From Eucalyptus grandis (lineage: Eukaryota > Streptophyta > Magnoliopsida > Myrtales > Myrtaceae), in NCBI RefSeq assembly GCF_016545825.1, contig NC_052620.1:42098620-42162619 (forward strand): a DNA stretch of 64,000 bases, read 5' to 3'. The notes beneath the pieces were generated by a model that searched no databases, was not told the origin of the DNA, and saw only the letters and a program-made list of their open reading frames with translations. A program made the translations under genes and the position numbers. Positions 24,901 through 35,447 of the stretch are shown here, piece by piece; position 1 is the stretch's first letter, and every line of letters starts with the position of its first letter.

Positions 24901-25892
24901 CAAGTGGTCAGCCGAGGCTCCCTCTCGCTCTTCGTTCAGTCTCATCTTTCATTGTCTCGACTTGACTCCTCTCCTCTCGAGCTCTTCCAATCTCTCTCTC
25001 GAACCCAAAAGAGCCCCTTCGCTTTTATGCTCGGCCAGCAAGCGCGCATGGCTCCCGCCACCCCAGCTACCTTGCCGGCTTGACTCCGACCACGGGATCA
25101 TGCTGTGCGATCCGCTGCCTCCTCTGCTCCCTTGGTCTCCTTTGGCTCGTACTTTGCTTTTCCTTCTTTCAACAGAGAGCGTGAGGGAAAGAGAGAGGAA
25201 GAAGAGAAGAAGGTTGGGCTGGTGAAGGAAAGGAAAAAAGAAGGAGGCTGGCCAGGCCCAAGCCAATGGAAATGGATAAAGAGAAAAAGAAAGAAGGGCG
25301 GACCAACCTAGCCTCGGCTGGCGTTGCTTTTTTGTCTTTTTTTTTTTTTTTCGATTTTTAAAAATAAATTTAATAATTGTTGATAGTTATGTAAATGCTC
25401 TTAATGTCTACGCGGATTTTAATAAAAACATACACGATGTTGTAAAATATCGCATTGCAAATATGTAATAGAGAAGAGATTGAGAAGAGAAAACAAGTGA
25501 ACACTAGAGATAGTAGAGAAAGCCAGATATTTCACTGTATTGTGATTATTGTTCTGTGTTGTTATTGTACATCAAAACTGAACTCCTATTTATAGGAGAA
25601 CAATAATGTACTTATCATTAATATCAATGTATCGAATGATACATGTACTGGATAAGAGAGATGAACGTTCATTGTATATGGAGATGTACTTAGAATATAT
25701 GATACACATGTACCATAATAAGTACATTAGATAAGATGAATATAATGAATATTCATTCATGTATCTCATTCATTCATGTATTTCATAACACACGATACAT
25801 TTTAATGAAAGTGCTTCTTCTTTTTAGTGACTAATTCATAAATTTATACATGATTAAATTCTAAATAAAATTGTAAAATTTAGGTGTTAACA
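21979..25892 (+). mobile_element. Second long solo LTR, with a nested DNA element
   Basis: Bounded by the 5-bp target duplication AACCA (21974-21978 and 25893-25897). It begins TATCGCGACTTACCC (TG mutated to TA) and ends GGTGTTAACA. The first 250 bp match the inverted insert at 29030-29306 closely, including the GACTTACCCTCG/GAGGAGAG region and the block around CACCACTAGCC. Subtracting the nested element at about 23584-24550 leaves roughly 2.9 kb, similar to the solo LTR at 9471. Homopolymer-rich AT DNA (22540-22880) and a GC-rich block (24750-25310) are part of the LTR. No gag or pol is present. Confidence 0.82.
23584..24550. mobile_element. hAT-like non-autonomous element, GC-rich core
   Basis: The left end is TAGGGGTGGTAAATGGG, similar to the hAT-like element at 6374. 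Both sides carry many GGGTC/GACCC words in inverted sense. The core (23960-24400) is GC-rich with repeated CTCGCC and GGCGAG. The right end and target duplication could not be fixed. Confidence 0.5.
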
Positions 25893-25897
25893 AACCA

Positions 25898-26240
25898 TAG
25901 TCATATGATGTTGTTTCTCTTGCCACAAAAGCCGTATGTTCATCGTACCAAGGAAAATAGTTCTCCATATAAGGTCAGAATTTGGAACGCCAAGGAGAAC
26001 CAAAAAGAATGAAAAACGAAAAAGGATGGCCGGTGGATCTATCTACCGCGTTCATTTTTGACGACGCTCGTTTGTTCTCTTATTGCACGAGCATGAATGA
26101 ATCAAGACGCGGGGTTTTTTTACGAGCTTATACCGATACACACATGAAATGAAAGCCCCCTGACCCATCAACCCCATCTTCTGCGATTCTGTGGAGAGCC
26201 TGTCTTGTCTTCTCACGGAGAGAGAGAGGGAGGGAGGGAG
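25898..26240 (+). promoter_or_regulatory. Upstream region of UGT copy 3
   Basis: Unrelated in most of its length to the promoters of copies 1 and 2. It still ends in a purine (GA/GGGA) tract (26215-26240) touching the ATG. No clear TATA box was assigned. Confidence 0.4.
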
Positions 26241-29200
26241 ATGGGTTGAGCAAGAGATAAGCATCATGCAGTGGTTATTCCCTACCCAGCACAGGGTCAT
26301 ATAAACCCTATTTTGAAGCTCGACAAGATCCTCCACCACCGAGGCTTTCACATAACGTTCGTGCACACCGACTACAACCACAAGCGCTTGCTCAAGTCCA
26401 GAGGCCTGAGCTCTCTCGATGGCTTGCCTAGGTTTCACTTTGAAACCATCCCCGATGGCCTGCCAACAAGTGATTCTGATGAAGATGTCACTCAGCACAT
26501 CCCTTCTCTTTGTGATTCCACTTCCAAGAATTGCTTGGCTCCTTTCATGGACCTCCTCGGGAGGCTCAATGATAAGTCTGTCGATGATACTGAGGTTCTT
26601 AAGGTGAGCTGTGTAATAGCGGACGGCGGCATGTCGTTTGCACTTGATGCTGTGGAGAAGCTTGGAGTGCCTCGTGTGCTGTTTTGGACTCCCAGTGCTT
26701 GTGGATCTTTGGTGTATACTCAGTACCATATGCTCTGCAAAAAATGGCTATTCCCCCTTAAAGGTTAGGGAAGTATAGGATTTTCTTTACTCTGTATTAA
26801 GTTTAAAAGCAACCTATCTGCATGACATGAATCTTCTTAAATTCCTGGCTAATTGATTGGAGTGTGTCCTTTAAGATTTTGAAAGTCGTCGTGATAACTG
26901 TGGTCTCAAACACAATTCTTTCAGTTGGTTTGTTTAATAAATTGTTATTGTTGATATTATGTTATATCCACGTGTTTCGATGCAGATGCAAGTTATCTAA
27001 TGTTGACATCTAAATTTCACCTAAATTAATCAATTTAAAATAGTTAAATGTTAGGAATTAATCACAAAAGATTTTTTTTTAAAAATATTATTTAATTAAA
27101 AAAATCAGTTAGGTCGGGCTGAATCAAGCCTTGGCCCGACCCGCCCCTTTCCTTTTCTTTTTTCCCTACGCTAGGCCCAACCCAGTCCACTGCCTCCTTC
27201 AGCCCAGCCCGCGAGTGAGCTGATCGCCTCCCCTAATCGGTCTTCGCTGCAAGACTTGCAAAGAAAAAACTAGAAGCAGAGCAGTGATAGAGGGAGCAAA
27301 GGGATTGGTGGTAGGCGGCGGCGTGATTCGTGGGTCGGGCGTGCAGTCCGGCTAGCAAGCTGGCAGCTGTAGAGGCCATGCGCGCTTGCTGGTTGAGCAT
27401 AAAACTAGGAGAGAGACCGAGGAATCGGGAAGGGGAAAAAAATCAAAAAACACCAGACCGAGAGGGAGCGAGAGAGAAATACGAGGGGGTGAAGAGGCCG
27501 AACCGGAGGCAGGAAGCTTGAGGGAACAACTCGTCGTCGCCCCGAGGTCTGTTCGTCCGTCCGTTGCTGCCGCTATAGCCCTTCCCCGAACGAGGTTAGC
27601 CTTCTGAATCCCGCGGCCCCATTTCTGGAGAATGCTGGGCCGAGCTCACGGTCGACCGGTTCGTGTGAGCTCGGTCCATGTCGCCTTTGCACTTTGCTCC
27701 GATGTCCTCCTACGTTATATTTTGAGACCTCTAAAGCGTGTTTGGCGTTCGGTTGAGCCGAAATCCTTCGAGTTCGGTAGTGCAAACCATGTGTTTGACA
27801 AAATTCCCCAAAGAAAACTGAGGACTAGCTCGCATTTTAACGCCGGACCCATTCATTTTTCCCCCCATGCTTGCTGAATCCTTGTTGCTTTGCCCTGATT
27901 TGTTGTGTTTTCGGACAGTTTGCGCGAGATATTGGCATGTAGTTGGACCGAGGACTCGTTTGTTGGAAATAGATTAGGGGTTGCCAGAATAGGTAACCGG
28001 TGCCGGTTGAGGGGGACGACTAGTGAGCGGCAGTGGTCCAACGACTTCCTTAGGGCGGTTAGAACTCGCGATGTTGCTGGCGTTGGACCGGTGGAGGAGA
28101 TGCAGAAGCTTCGGCGTGTCGCGGCTGCGGGAGGGGAGACCCCGAAGAAGACGATCGAAAAAGGGAGTAAAAAAAAGAAAAGACAAAAGCACAAAAAGAT
28201 AAAAAAAAAAAATTAATAGGAAAAGAGGAATGGGCTTCGTTTTGGGCCGTTTTAGTGTATAGGGCTTGTGGGCTTCGTTTAAAAAAAAAAAAAACTTAGA
28301 ACTAGGTTGGGCTTGCTGGTTAGGCCCAATCCGAATTTAATTGAAGGTCCGATTGGGCCTTGCTCTTTCCGAGCGGGCCAATCGCCTGTCTCCCAACCGG
28401 ACCAAACCCGAGTCCGGTCTCCCACTGCACTTGACTCGCGACCGGGCCGAACGGGGTTAGGTCGACCAAATCCGACCCGGTTCGCCCATTTTTTCCAAAT
28501 AAAAATTATATATTTTTTTAAAAAATTAAAAATTAAAGAAAATCGAAAATTCTTTTAAAAAAATCGAAAATTTAAAAAATCGAAAATTTTAATTTTTTGA
28601 GAAAATTTTAAAAAATTAATTAAAAAAATTTTAAAAAGTTAAAAAAGTTAATTAATTAAAAAAAGTTAATTTTAAAAAAAATTAAAAAATTACAAAAAAT
28701 TTGAAAATTAAAAATTGACAGAGTTTGGTTAGGGATTGCTAGGTTGTCGTTTTAAGTGTAATTATGCATTTATTTTGATTACATCGCATCTTTAAATTGT
28801 ATATCTTGTTATGTTCAATGGTATGTGTGTAGTCTTATGGTGATTAGGACATTGTTAGCTATGATTATTGGTGGATATGTTTAATGGTATGTGTGTAGTC
28901 ATATGGTATGTTTAATAGTACGTGTTTAGATTGCACTCGTATGATCACTTTAATATGTTTGTGGATGAGTAAAATCAATTCAAACTACCTGACAAAAAAT
29001 CATTTTGTTAAAATGAACAAAAATAGGTACCGAAAGGGCACTAATTGGTCAATTAGTGTAATCAAGTCCCCGACCCTAGATTCTCTGGTTGCGTAGGAAG
29101 TGTGGCATCCTCCCGTGCCTCACTTGATTTCTAGCCGACTCCAATAGGCTAGTGGCGACTCATTCTGTGCAAAAATTCATAGGAAATATCCAAATGTCAC

Positions 29201-30145
29201 GTGGGGTATGGGCTTGGGAGAGCTCACGCCTAATCATGGGTCTTAGGCCCGTCCTTTAGGCAATACCCCTAAACCTGTTCTCTCCTCCCGAGGGTAGGTC
29301 GTGACATCTAACAAATGGATTCCTAGACACCACCATAGACTGGATTCCTGGTATGAAAAACATTCGTCTGCGAGATCTTCAGCTTCATCAGGACAACCGA
29401 TGGTAAACGATATCATAGTCAACTACATCATATGACGGATGGAAAGAACACACAAGCCTCATCAGTCATCCTCAACACGTTCAACTGCTTAGAAAAGGAT
29501 GTTCTAATGGCTTTCTCTTCCATATTTCCAAATCTTTACACAATGGGTCCGATTCACTTACTTCTCAATAAAATCGAAGACGACAACTCAGGTCACATAG
29601 GCTCAAATTTGTGGAAAGAAGATCCCACTTGTTTGGGGTGGCTGGATTCAAAAGAACCCAATTCGGTGTTGTTCATAAATTTTGGGAGCATTGCCATGGT
29701 AACGTCGGAGCAACTCATCGAGTTTTCATGGGGACTGGCTAACAGCCAAAAACCCTTTTTGTGGATAATAAGGCCCGACCTCGTCGCTGGTGACACGGTG
29801 GTTTTGCCCTCAGAGTTCCTAGCAGAAATGGAGGACAGAGGAATGTTGGTGTGTTGGCCGTTCTTTGTGGAGCAGCAGACTAACTGCCGGTATAGCTACA
29901 CGGAGTGGGGGATCGGGATGGAGATCGACAATGACGTGAAGAGGGACGAAGTGGAAGGATTGGTGAGGGAGTTGATGGAGGGAGAGAAGGGGAAGGAGAT
30001 GAGGAAGAAGGCCATGGAGTGGAAGGCGAAGGCCAAGGAAGCAATTATGCCCGGTGGGACTTCGTACAATAACGTGCACAAGCTCATTCCGAATTACTCT
30101 CGTCCATTGATTGACCCCTATAGATGGTTGAAGGTTTTTGGCTAG
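26241..30145 (+). pseudogene. Chimeric UGT85-type copy 3, PSPG box deleted
   Basis: Exon 1 (26241-26763) belongs to a second UGT85 subfamily. It keeps PAQGHIN and VIADGGMSF, but codon 3 is TGA (26247-26249). The intron is only 222 bp (26764-26985). Exon 2 starts at 26986 and is split after 15 bp by a solo LTR (27001-29306, target repeat TCTAA). It resumes at 29312 with a frameshift and stops near 29380-29440, then is open from 29432 to 30145 (237 residues). At 29852, after RGMLV, it jumps in frame to CWPFF of the other subfamily. PSPG positions 1-36, with Trp1 and HSGWNS, are lost. A 1-bp loss near 30088 replaces the usual end (ancestral stop 30112-30114). The sugar-donor site is missing, so no transferase activity is expected. 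Confidence 0.9.
27001..29306 (-). mobile_element. Third long solo LTR, in exon 2 of UGT copy 3
   Basis: On the minus strand it reads TGTCACGACCTACCCTCG from 29306 down to GATGTCAACA at 27001. A perfect 5-bp duplication TCTAA lies at 26996-27000 and 29307-29311. It is the same family as the inserts at 9471 and 21979, shown by the shared start, the block near 29040-29160 and the common ends. GC-rich blocks (27120-27560, 27860-28180) and long A/T runs lie inside. No coding region is supported. Confidence 0.88.
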
Positions 30146-31094
30146 TTGGTCGATCAATTAGTAAATTGCTCCTTGGAGAATCTAAGTTGGATTTTGGAGA
30201 GGTCTAGCTAGCTTTGGTGTTGTATGCAATGCATTAGTGTCTTGCCCACCGATCAATTTGATTGTTGAATGCAAGATCCAAGTTAGATGTTGAATCTCGT
30301 AAATGCGGACGCTTCAAGACTAAGATCTCCCATTCCTTCTCAATCACACTGGAAGGGGGGGATTGTTGGTGCGTTTGTACTAGTCCTCCAAGCCATGGTA
30401 CAGTACCTCAGGGTCGTGAACCGTTGGGGAATTCGTTCATGTTGTTAAATAATACGAAGTGTTGTCAATTGTGACAGCTTAACCGAGTGGTTTTCATATT
30501 GTTGTAAATGGATGTGAGGTGGATTAGATCACATGCCATTATGTTGATTTATTATCGTTTAATAAGTGTTTTCAAGCCAAGGGATTCATTAGACGTGGTT
30601 GAAATCATTATACATCAAGATCCATTTACAGTCAGTCATGTTGATTCATGATTGTTTAACGAATATTTTCAAGCTAAAGGAATCATAGACGTGGTCGAAA
30701 TCATTGTACAGCAGGATCTTATTTATAGCCAGTCATGTGTACCTTTCTTACGAGTGCCATTGCTAGGAGTATAATGTGCTCGATTAAGAGATGGATTTGT
30801 TGAATTGTGGCAACTTTCGTAGTTGTGCATCTTTACACTGACTTGGTTTAATGGGCACGACCAGCTAGTTCTGTCCAAGTTGACTGGCCTTCCGAAGATA
30901 CTATGAGCCCCCTCGTGTTGGTCTCGCTAGTTTGCAGAAACGTCTTATACAAATGAATCTCTGTAGCGGGAAGCCAAGAAATTAAAGATGCTGAGAATGT
31001 CTAATTTGTACGGTTCGGACTAATGACGTTTGGAAGTCCTATTTTGACCAAAATGAAGGTGGTATCTCCTTGATGGACTACGAGACAATAATGT
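30146..31094 (+). other. Spacer, no gene seen
   Basis: Duplicate of the spacer after UGT copy 1 (12667-13600). No conserved reading frame. Confidence 0.6.
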
Positions 31095-31102
31095 CATCCT
31101 CA

Positions 31103-32123
31103 AGGAAAAAATACCAAAAAAGTCTTAAACCTTTTACATTAATACCGGTTCAGTCCTAAAATTTTCAATTAGACCAATTCAGTCCTAAGCATTTTTACAT
31201 TGATACCAATTCAGTCCATTCGATCAATTTTGGCCTATCAGCATTGACGTGGACATCGGCCGTGACCGGACGCCGATGTGGCAAATTTTTTTCTTTGAAT
31301 TTTTTCCTTTTTCTTTTCCTTTTTATTTCTTTTTTTCCTTTTCTTTTCTTCCTCCTTGGACTATTTTGGCGGTGGCTGGCCAACCTTCGGTGAGGCTCGC
31401 CGGCCACTGGGTAAGGCCCTCGAAGCCCTCGCCTACCACAAGCGAGGGTTGGGGCCTTGGCTGCCGGCGAGGGTCATGGCCCTTGCCCAACATCTCCCAG
31501 GGCCGCTGGTGAGGCGACTTCACCCGGATCTAGGCAAGGCCAACCTCGCCTTGGCCTTGCTGTGGGCCACGTTGGCCTTGCCGGTTGCGAACGAGGCCAC
31601 CTTCGTTCGCGGCAAGGCCAGGTTGAGGTTGGCCTCGCCTAGATCTGAGCGAAGCCACCTTGCTCGCGGACTGGCGAGGCCGAGCGAGGGCCTCGACCCT
31701 CGCCAGACCTTGTTGTGGGCAAAGGTGAGGCTGGCCTCGCCTAGATCCGAGCGAAACCGCCTAGCCCACGGCCTTGGGAGAGGTTGGGCGAGGGCGTGAC
31801 CCTCGCCGGTGGCAGCGAGGGCTTCGAGGCCACCGGAACAATCCAGGAGGAAGAAAAGAACAGGAAAAAGAAAAAAAAAAGAAAAAGAAAAAGAAAAGGA
31901 AAAATTAATAAAAATTAATATATATATATATATATTAAAAATTTTCATGTCGGCGTCCGGTCACTAGCCGATGTCCACGTTAGCACCGGCAGGCCAAAAT
32001 TGGCCGAATGGACTGAATTGGTACCGATGTAAAAAGGTTTAGGATTGAATTGGTCAAATTAAAAGTTTATGACTAAATTGGTACAAATGTAATAGGTTTA
32101 ACACTTTTTTTGGTACTTTTCCC
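31103..32123. mobile_element. MULE-like non-autonomous element with target duplication
   Basis: Flanked by the 8-bp direct repeat CATCCTCA (31095-31102 and 32124-32131). Unit 1 of the duplication has the empty site with the single word CATACTCA near 13633. The inverted ends are AGGAAAAAATACC and, reverse-complemented, GGGAAAAGTACC, each followed by AAAAAAG and TTAAACC. The core (31370-31830) is GC-rich with CTCGCC/GGCGAG and AAGGCC repeats. A short (TA)n run lies at about 31918-31936. No transposase is present. Confidence 0.82.
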
Positions 32124-32131
32124 CATCCTCA

Positions 32132-33511
32132 GCTCTATAAGATATTCAACCCCCCATAAAAAAAAAAAAAAAAGAGCTCTCCACGATGATTGAGGACTCC
32201 ATAATGTCCGAGGATAGTTTCGAGAGAGATTCGAGAATTATAATGCACATACATGGTCCTGGAGTATGGATGGGGGAAAGAGAACGAGACGAGGAGGTGA
32301 GTTGGTGGAAGGTCGCTTTGTTGATTGGAGACCGTAGTTATTGGCAGCAGGGAAAATTATTTAAAAATCTCAATTTTATTATATAAATATCAATTCAATC
32401 ATAAATATTTTAATTTTGATCAATCTAGTTCATAAATTTTTGATAATTGGCAATCATTTTACTTAATTGTAGGCAGAAATTATTAGTGTGGATGTTGGCC
32501 GTCCTACATACATTGTGAGCACTAGTGTGAATAATTTTATAATTTTAAAAAAAAATCTTGAATTTTTTTATTTTGTTATATTTTTCATTGTGGCTAGCTA
32601 GGATACATGGCTCTCAACCAGGTCCTTGCCAAATCTAGGAGAGGGTCATCTTGCTCCATGGTCTGCAAGGGTGTTAGCCACCCTCACCAGCCATAGTGGA
32701 AAAAATAAAGAAAAAAAAAAAAATTGATAAAAAAAATTTAGAAAACTTTTAGAATTGAAAAAATTGTGCATATGAAAACTCATCGTCACTAACTATGCCA
32801 AATAGGACTATCAACATTGGCATCAACGATTTTTTGCCAAAATTGCTAGAACGATTATATTGGTAAATGATCAAAATGTTTATCAATAAAATGACTAAAT
32901 TAAAAGGTTTAAAATTAAATTCACACTCGTACAATATTTTTTGCCAAAATGTTTATCCCGATATAGACACCATCGGGTGCTTGGCCAATTTGCCTCCACG
33001 TATCAAACACGATTAACTTAAGTTTGGGCTGTATAGCAAGTGCAATTAGGCCATTTTATTCCCCTTCTCTTTCAACCCAAGTTGGCAAAACTTGTACTTA
33101 GGTTTTGAAATTCGCCGCTTAAGTTTCCTTCATTACAACATCTACTTTGCTTTAAGTATAAGATGGAGCGTTTGAGACAACAACATGAACTTAGGTTACA
33201 CAAACTATATATTGTGTTATCAATTCCGTATTTTTTAAAAGGATTTTCTTTTGCTTTGAAATTCCGTTGCGGTATGGGTTAGGTTAGGTTTCCCTGCAAA
33301 CCGAATTTTAGATAATATATTCATTGCAAAAGAGCTAGCATGTGCTTGTCTTCTCTTGTAATACTTACACGTACCCAACTATTCGTAATTTAGTCTTTGT
33401 ACATATAGTTGAATGAACTGCATTCCAGCCAACATTAGGTGTGCAAATAAAGGCCGAGGCCAAATTTCCAGGTGATACTACTCCGAAGAACGCGTACTTT
33501 CATCATTTCAC
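32132..33511 (+). other. Spacer, no gene seen
   Basis: Duplicate of 13640-15030. The only local features are A-runs and short frames without conservation. It ends at the deletion joint in front of UGT copy 4. Confidence 0.6.
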
Positions 33512-33513
33512 AT

Positions 33514-35447
33514 CCACAAGCGCTTGCTCCGGTCGCAGGGGCCCCACTCCCTCGACGGACTGCCCCACTTCCGCTTCGACATGATCCCCGACGGCCTCCC
33601 GCCCTCGGACCCCGACTCCACCCAGGACATCCCCTCGCTCTGTGCTTCTCTATCTGAACACGGGCTATCGACGTTTAGGAGTCTTCTCCTGAAGCTCCAA
33701 GAGCAATCCCAAGACGCTGTGGTGCCCCCGGTCACGTGTATCGTGTCGGACAGCATGATGACGTTCACTGTGGATGCTGCCGAGGAGTTGAAGATTCCTG
33801 AAGTTGTGTTTTGGACGCCCAGTGCTTGCGGGCTGCTTGGCTACACTAAGTATCGTCGTCTTGTCGAGGATGGTTTTACGCCCCCTGAAAGGTCCGCACT
33901 CCATTTGTCAATGGAGGATTTAGGCTCTTTTTTTTTTTTAATAACTTTTTTCACCAAAAAATATTTGCAGTTACATATTTTGGAATTTAGACGTTTCTCA
34001 GTTCCCTACGTTTGTTGCTTCCCGTCCTTCGTTTACATTTCGAAAGAAGACCAATTTTATTTCGTACATGGCATGAGCATAAAAGAGAATAAGATAAATG
34101 CATATCATTTAGTAAGATGTTTACTATAAATGATCCGGCAAGACCACGTTAGGTGGTATATAGGTCGATCACTTTGGTTTAGGTCATCGGATGCAATACT
34201 GCATATACTAATGAACAAATTTAATAATAAATTATAGTATATATAAAGTAGTGCTAGGGTTCAAGTTACATACGAATACTAGTTTACAGCGTCACTATTT
34301 TTGTGTCCAAACAACAAAAAATATAGCTCATATAATTCCGAACACCTGAGATTTTGTATACAAATCTTACTTACTGTTTGGACCCCTAGCACGATTGCTA
34401 GGGAAACTGAAAGGCGATTCTGGGATAAACTGTAGATAGATATTTGAACAGTATTCTCGATAGTTCTATCTACCCTTTGTTCGTGGTGTAACTCTTTGTT
34501 TTATGATGATGGCAGATCCAACCTACTTGTTGAATGGATATCTGGAGACCACGGTGAGCTGGACTTCAGGCATGAAAAGCATTCGCCTGAGAGACTTCCC
34601 CACCTTCATCCGAACCCTAGACCACCAAGATATCTTGCTCAACTTCGTCATTCGAGAAGTCGAGAGATCTTTCAGGGCTTCCGCAGTCATCCTCAACACC
34701 TTCGACACCCTCGAGCACGACGTCCTGGAGTCTCTCTCCTCCGTCTTTCCCCACATCTACACCATTGGGCCGCTCCAGCTCCTTGCCGACCAGATCCAAG
34801 ACGAAGCCCTGAGATCGGTAGGGGGGAACTTATGGAGAGAGGAGCCCGGGTGCTTGCCATGGCTTGACTCGAAGGAGCCTGGCTCGGTGGTGTACGTGAA
34901 CTTCGGTAGCATCACGGTCATGACCACTGGCCAGCTGACCGAGTTTGCATGGGGACTGGCTAACAGCCAGAAGCCATTTCTATGGATCATAAGGCCGGAC
35001 CTTGTGGTGAGCAAGTCGGCTGTGTTGCTGCCCGAGTTCGTGGAAGAAATCGCAGGCCGAGGGATGCTGGTGAGCTGGTGCCAGCAGGAGGAGGTCCTGA
35101 AGCACCGGGCGACTGGGGGTTTCCTGACACATAGCGGATGGAACTCGACACTTGAGAGCCTCTGCGGCGGCGTGCCGGTGATATGCTGGCCATTCTTTGC
35201 GGAACAGCAGACTAACTGCCGGTATAGCTGCACGGAGTGGGGGATTGGGATGGAGATCGACAATGACGTGAAGAGGGACGAAGTGGAAGGATTGGTGAGG
35301 GAGTTGATGGAGGGAGAGAAGGGGAAGGAGATGAGGAAGAAGGCCATGGAGTGGAAGACGAAGGCCGAGGAAGCAATTATGCCCGGTGGGACTTCGTACA
35401 ATAACGTGGACAAGCTCATCTCCGAAGTACTCTCGTCCATTGATTGA
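33514..35447 (+). pseudogene. UGT85-type copy 4: 5' deleted, exon 2 open
   Basis: Exon 1 starts abruptly at the codon equivalent to His49 of copy 2. The TATA box, GA leader, ATG, catalytic His and first 48 codons are gone, and spacer DNA is joined directly at about 33513. Exon 1 then runs to 33891, with an extra C in the ACGCCCCC run just before the donor. The intron is 33892-34515. Exon 2 (34516-35447, 310 codons plus 2 nt) is uninterrupted. It carries a perfect 44-residue PSPG box at 35076-35207 (WCQQEEVL...HSGWNS...FFAEQ) and a normal C-terminus ending LSSID. The intact exon 2 suggests recent loss, or conversion from a functional copy elsewhere. Without the N-terminal acceptor domain it cannot be an active UGT. 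Confidence 0.92.

Noticed and set aside
24754..25311. Frames of about 109 codons on both strands
   Set aside because: Inside the second long solo LTR, with no conserved motif and no match to the other two LTR copies at codon level.
27330..28216. Frames of 60-113 codons in GC-rich DNA
   Set aside because: Inside the inverted solo LTR at 27001-29306; no domain, frames on both strands.
31249..31948. Overlapping frames up to 147 codons on both strands
   Set aside because: Same cause: repeat core of the element at 31103-32123, no recognisable domain.
34757..35440. 227-codon minus-strand frame
   Set aside because: Shadow of UGT exon 2 of copy 4, repeated opposite copies 2 and 3 for the same reason.
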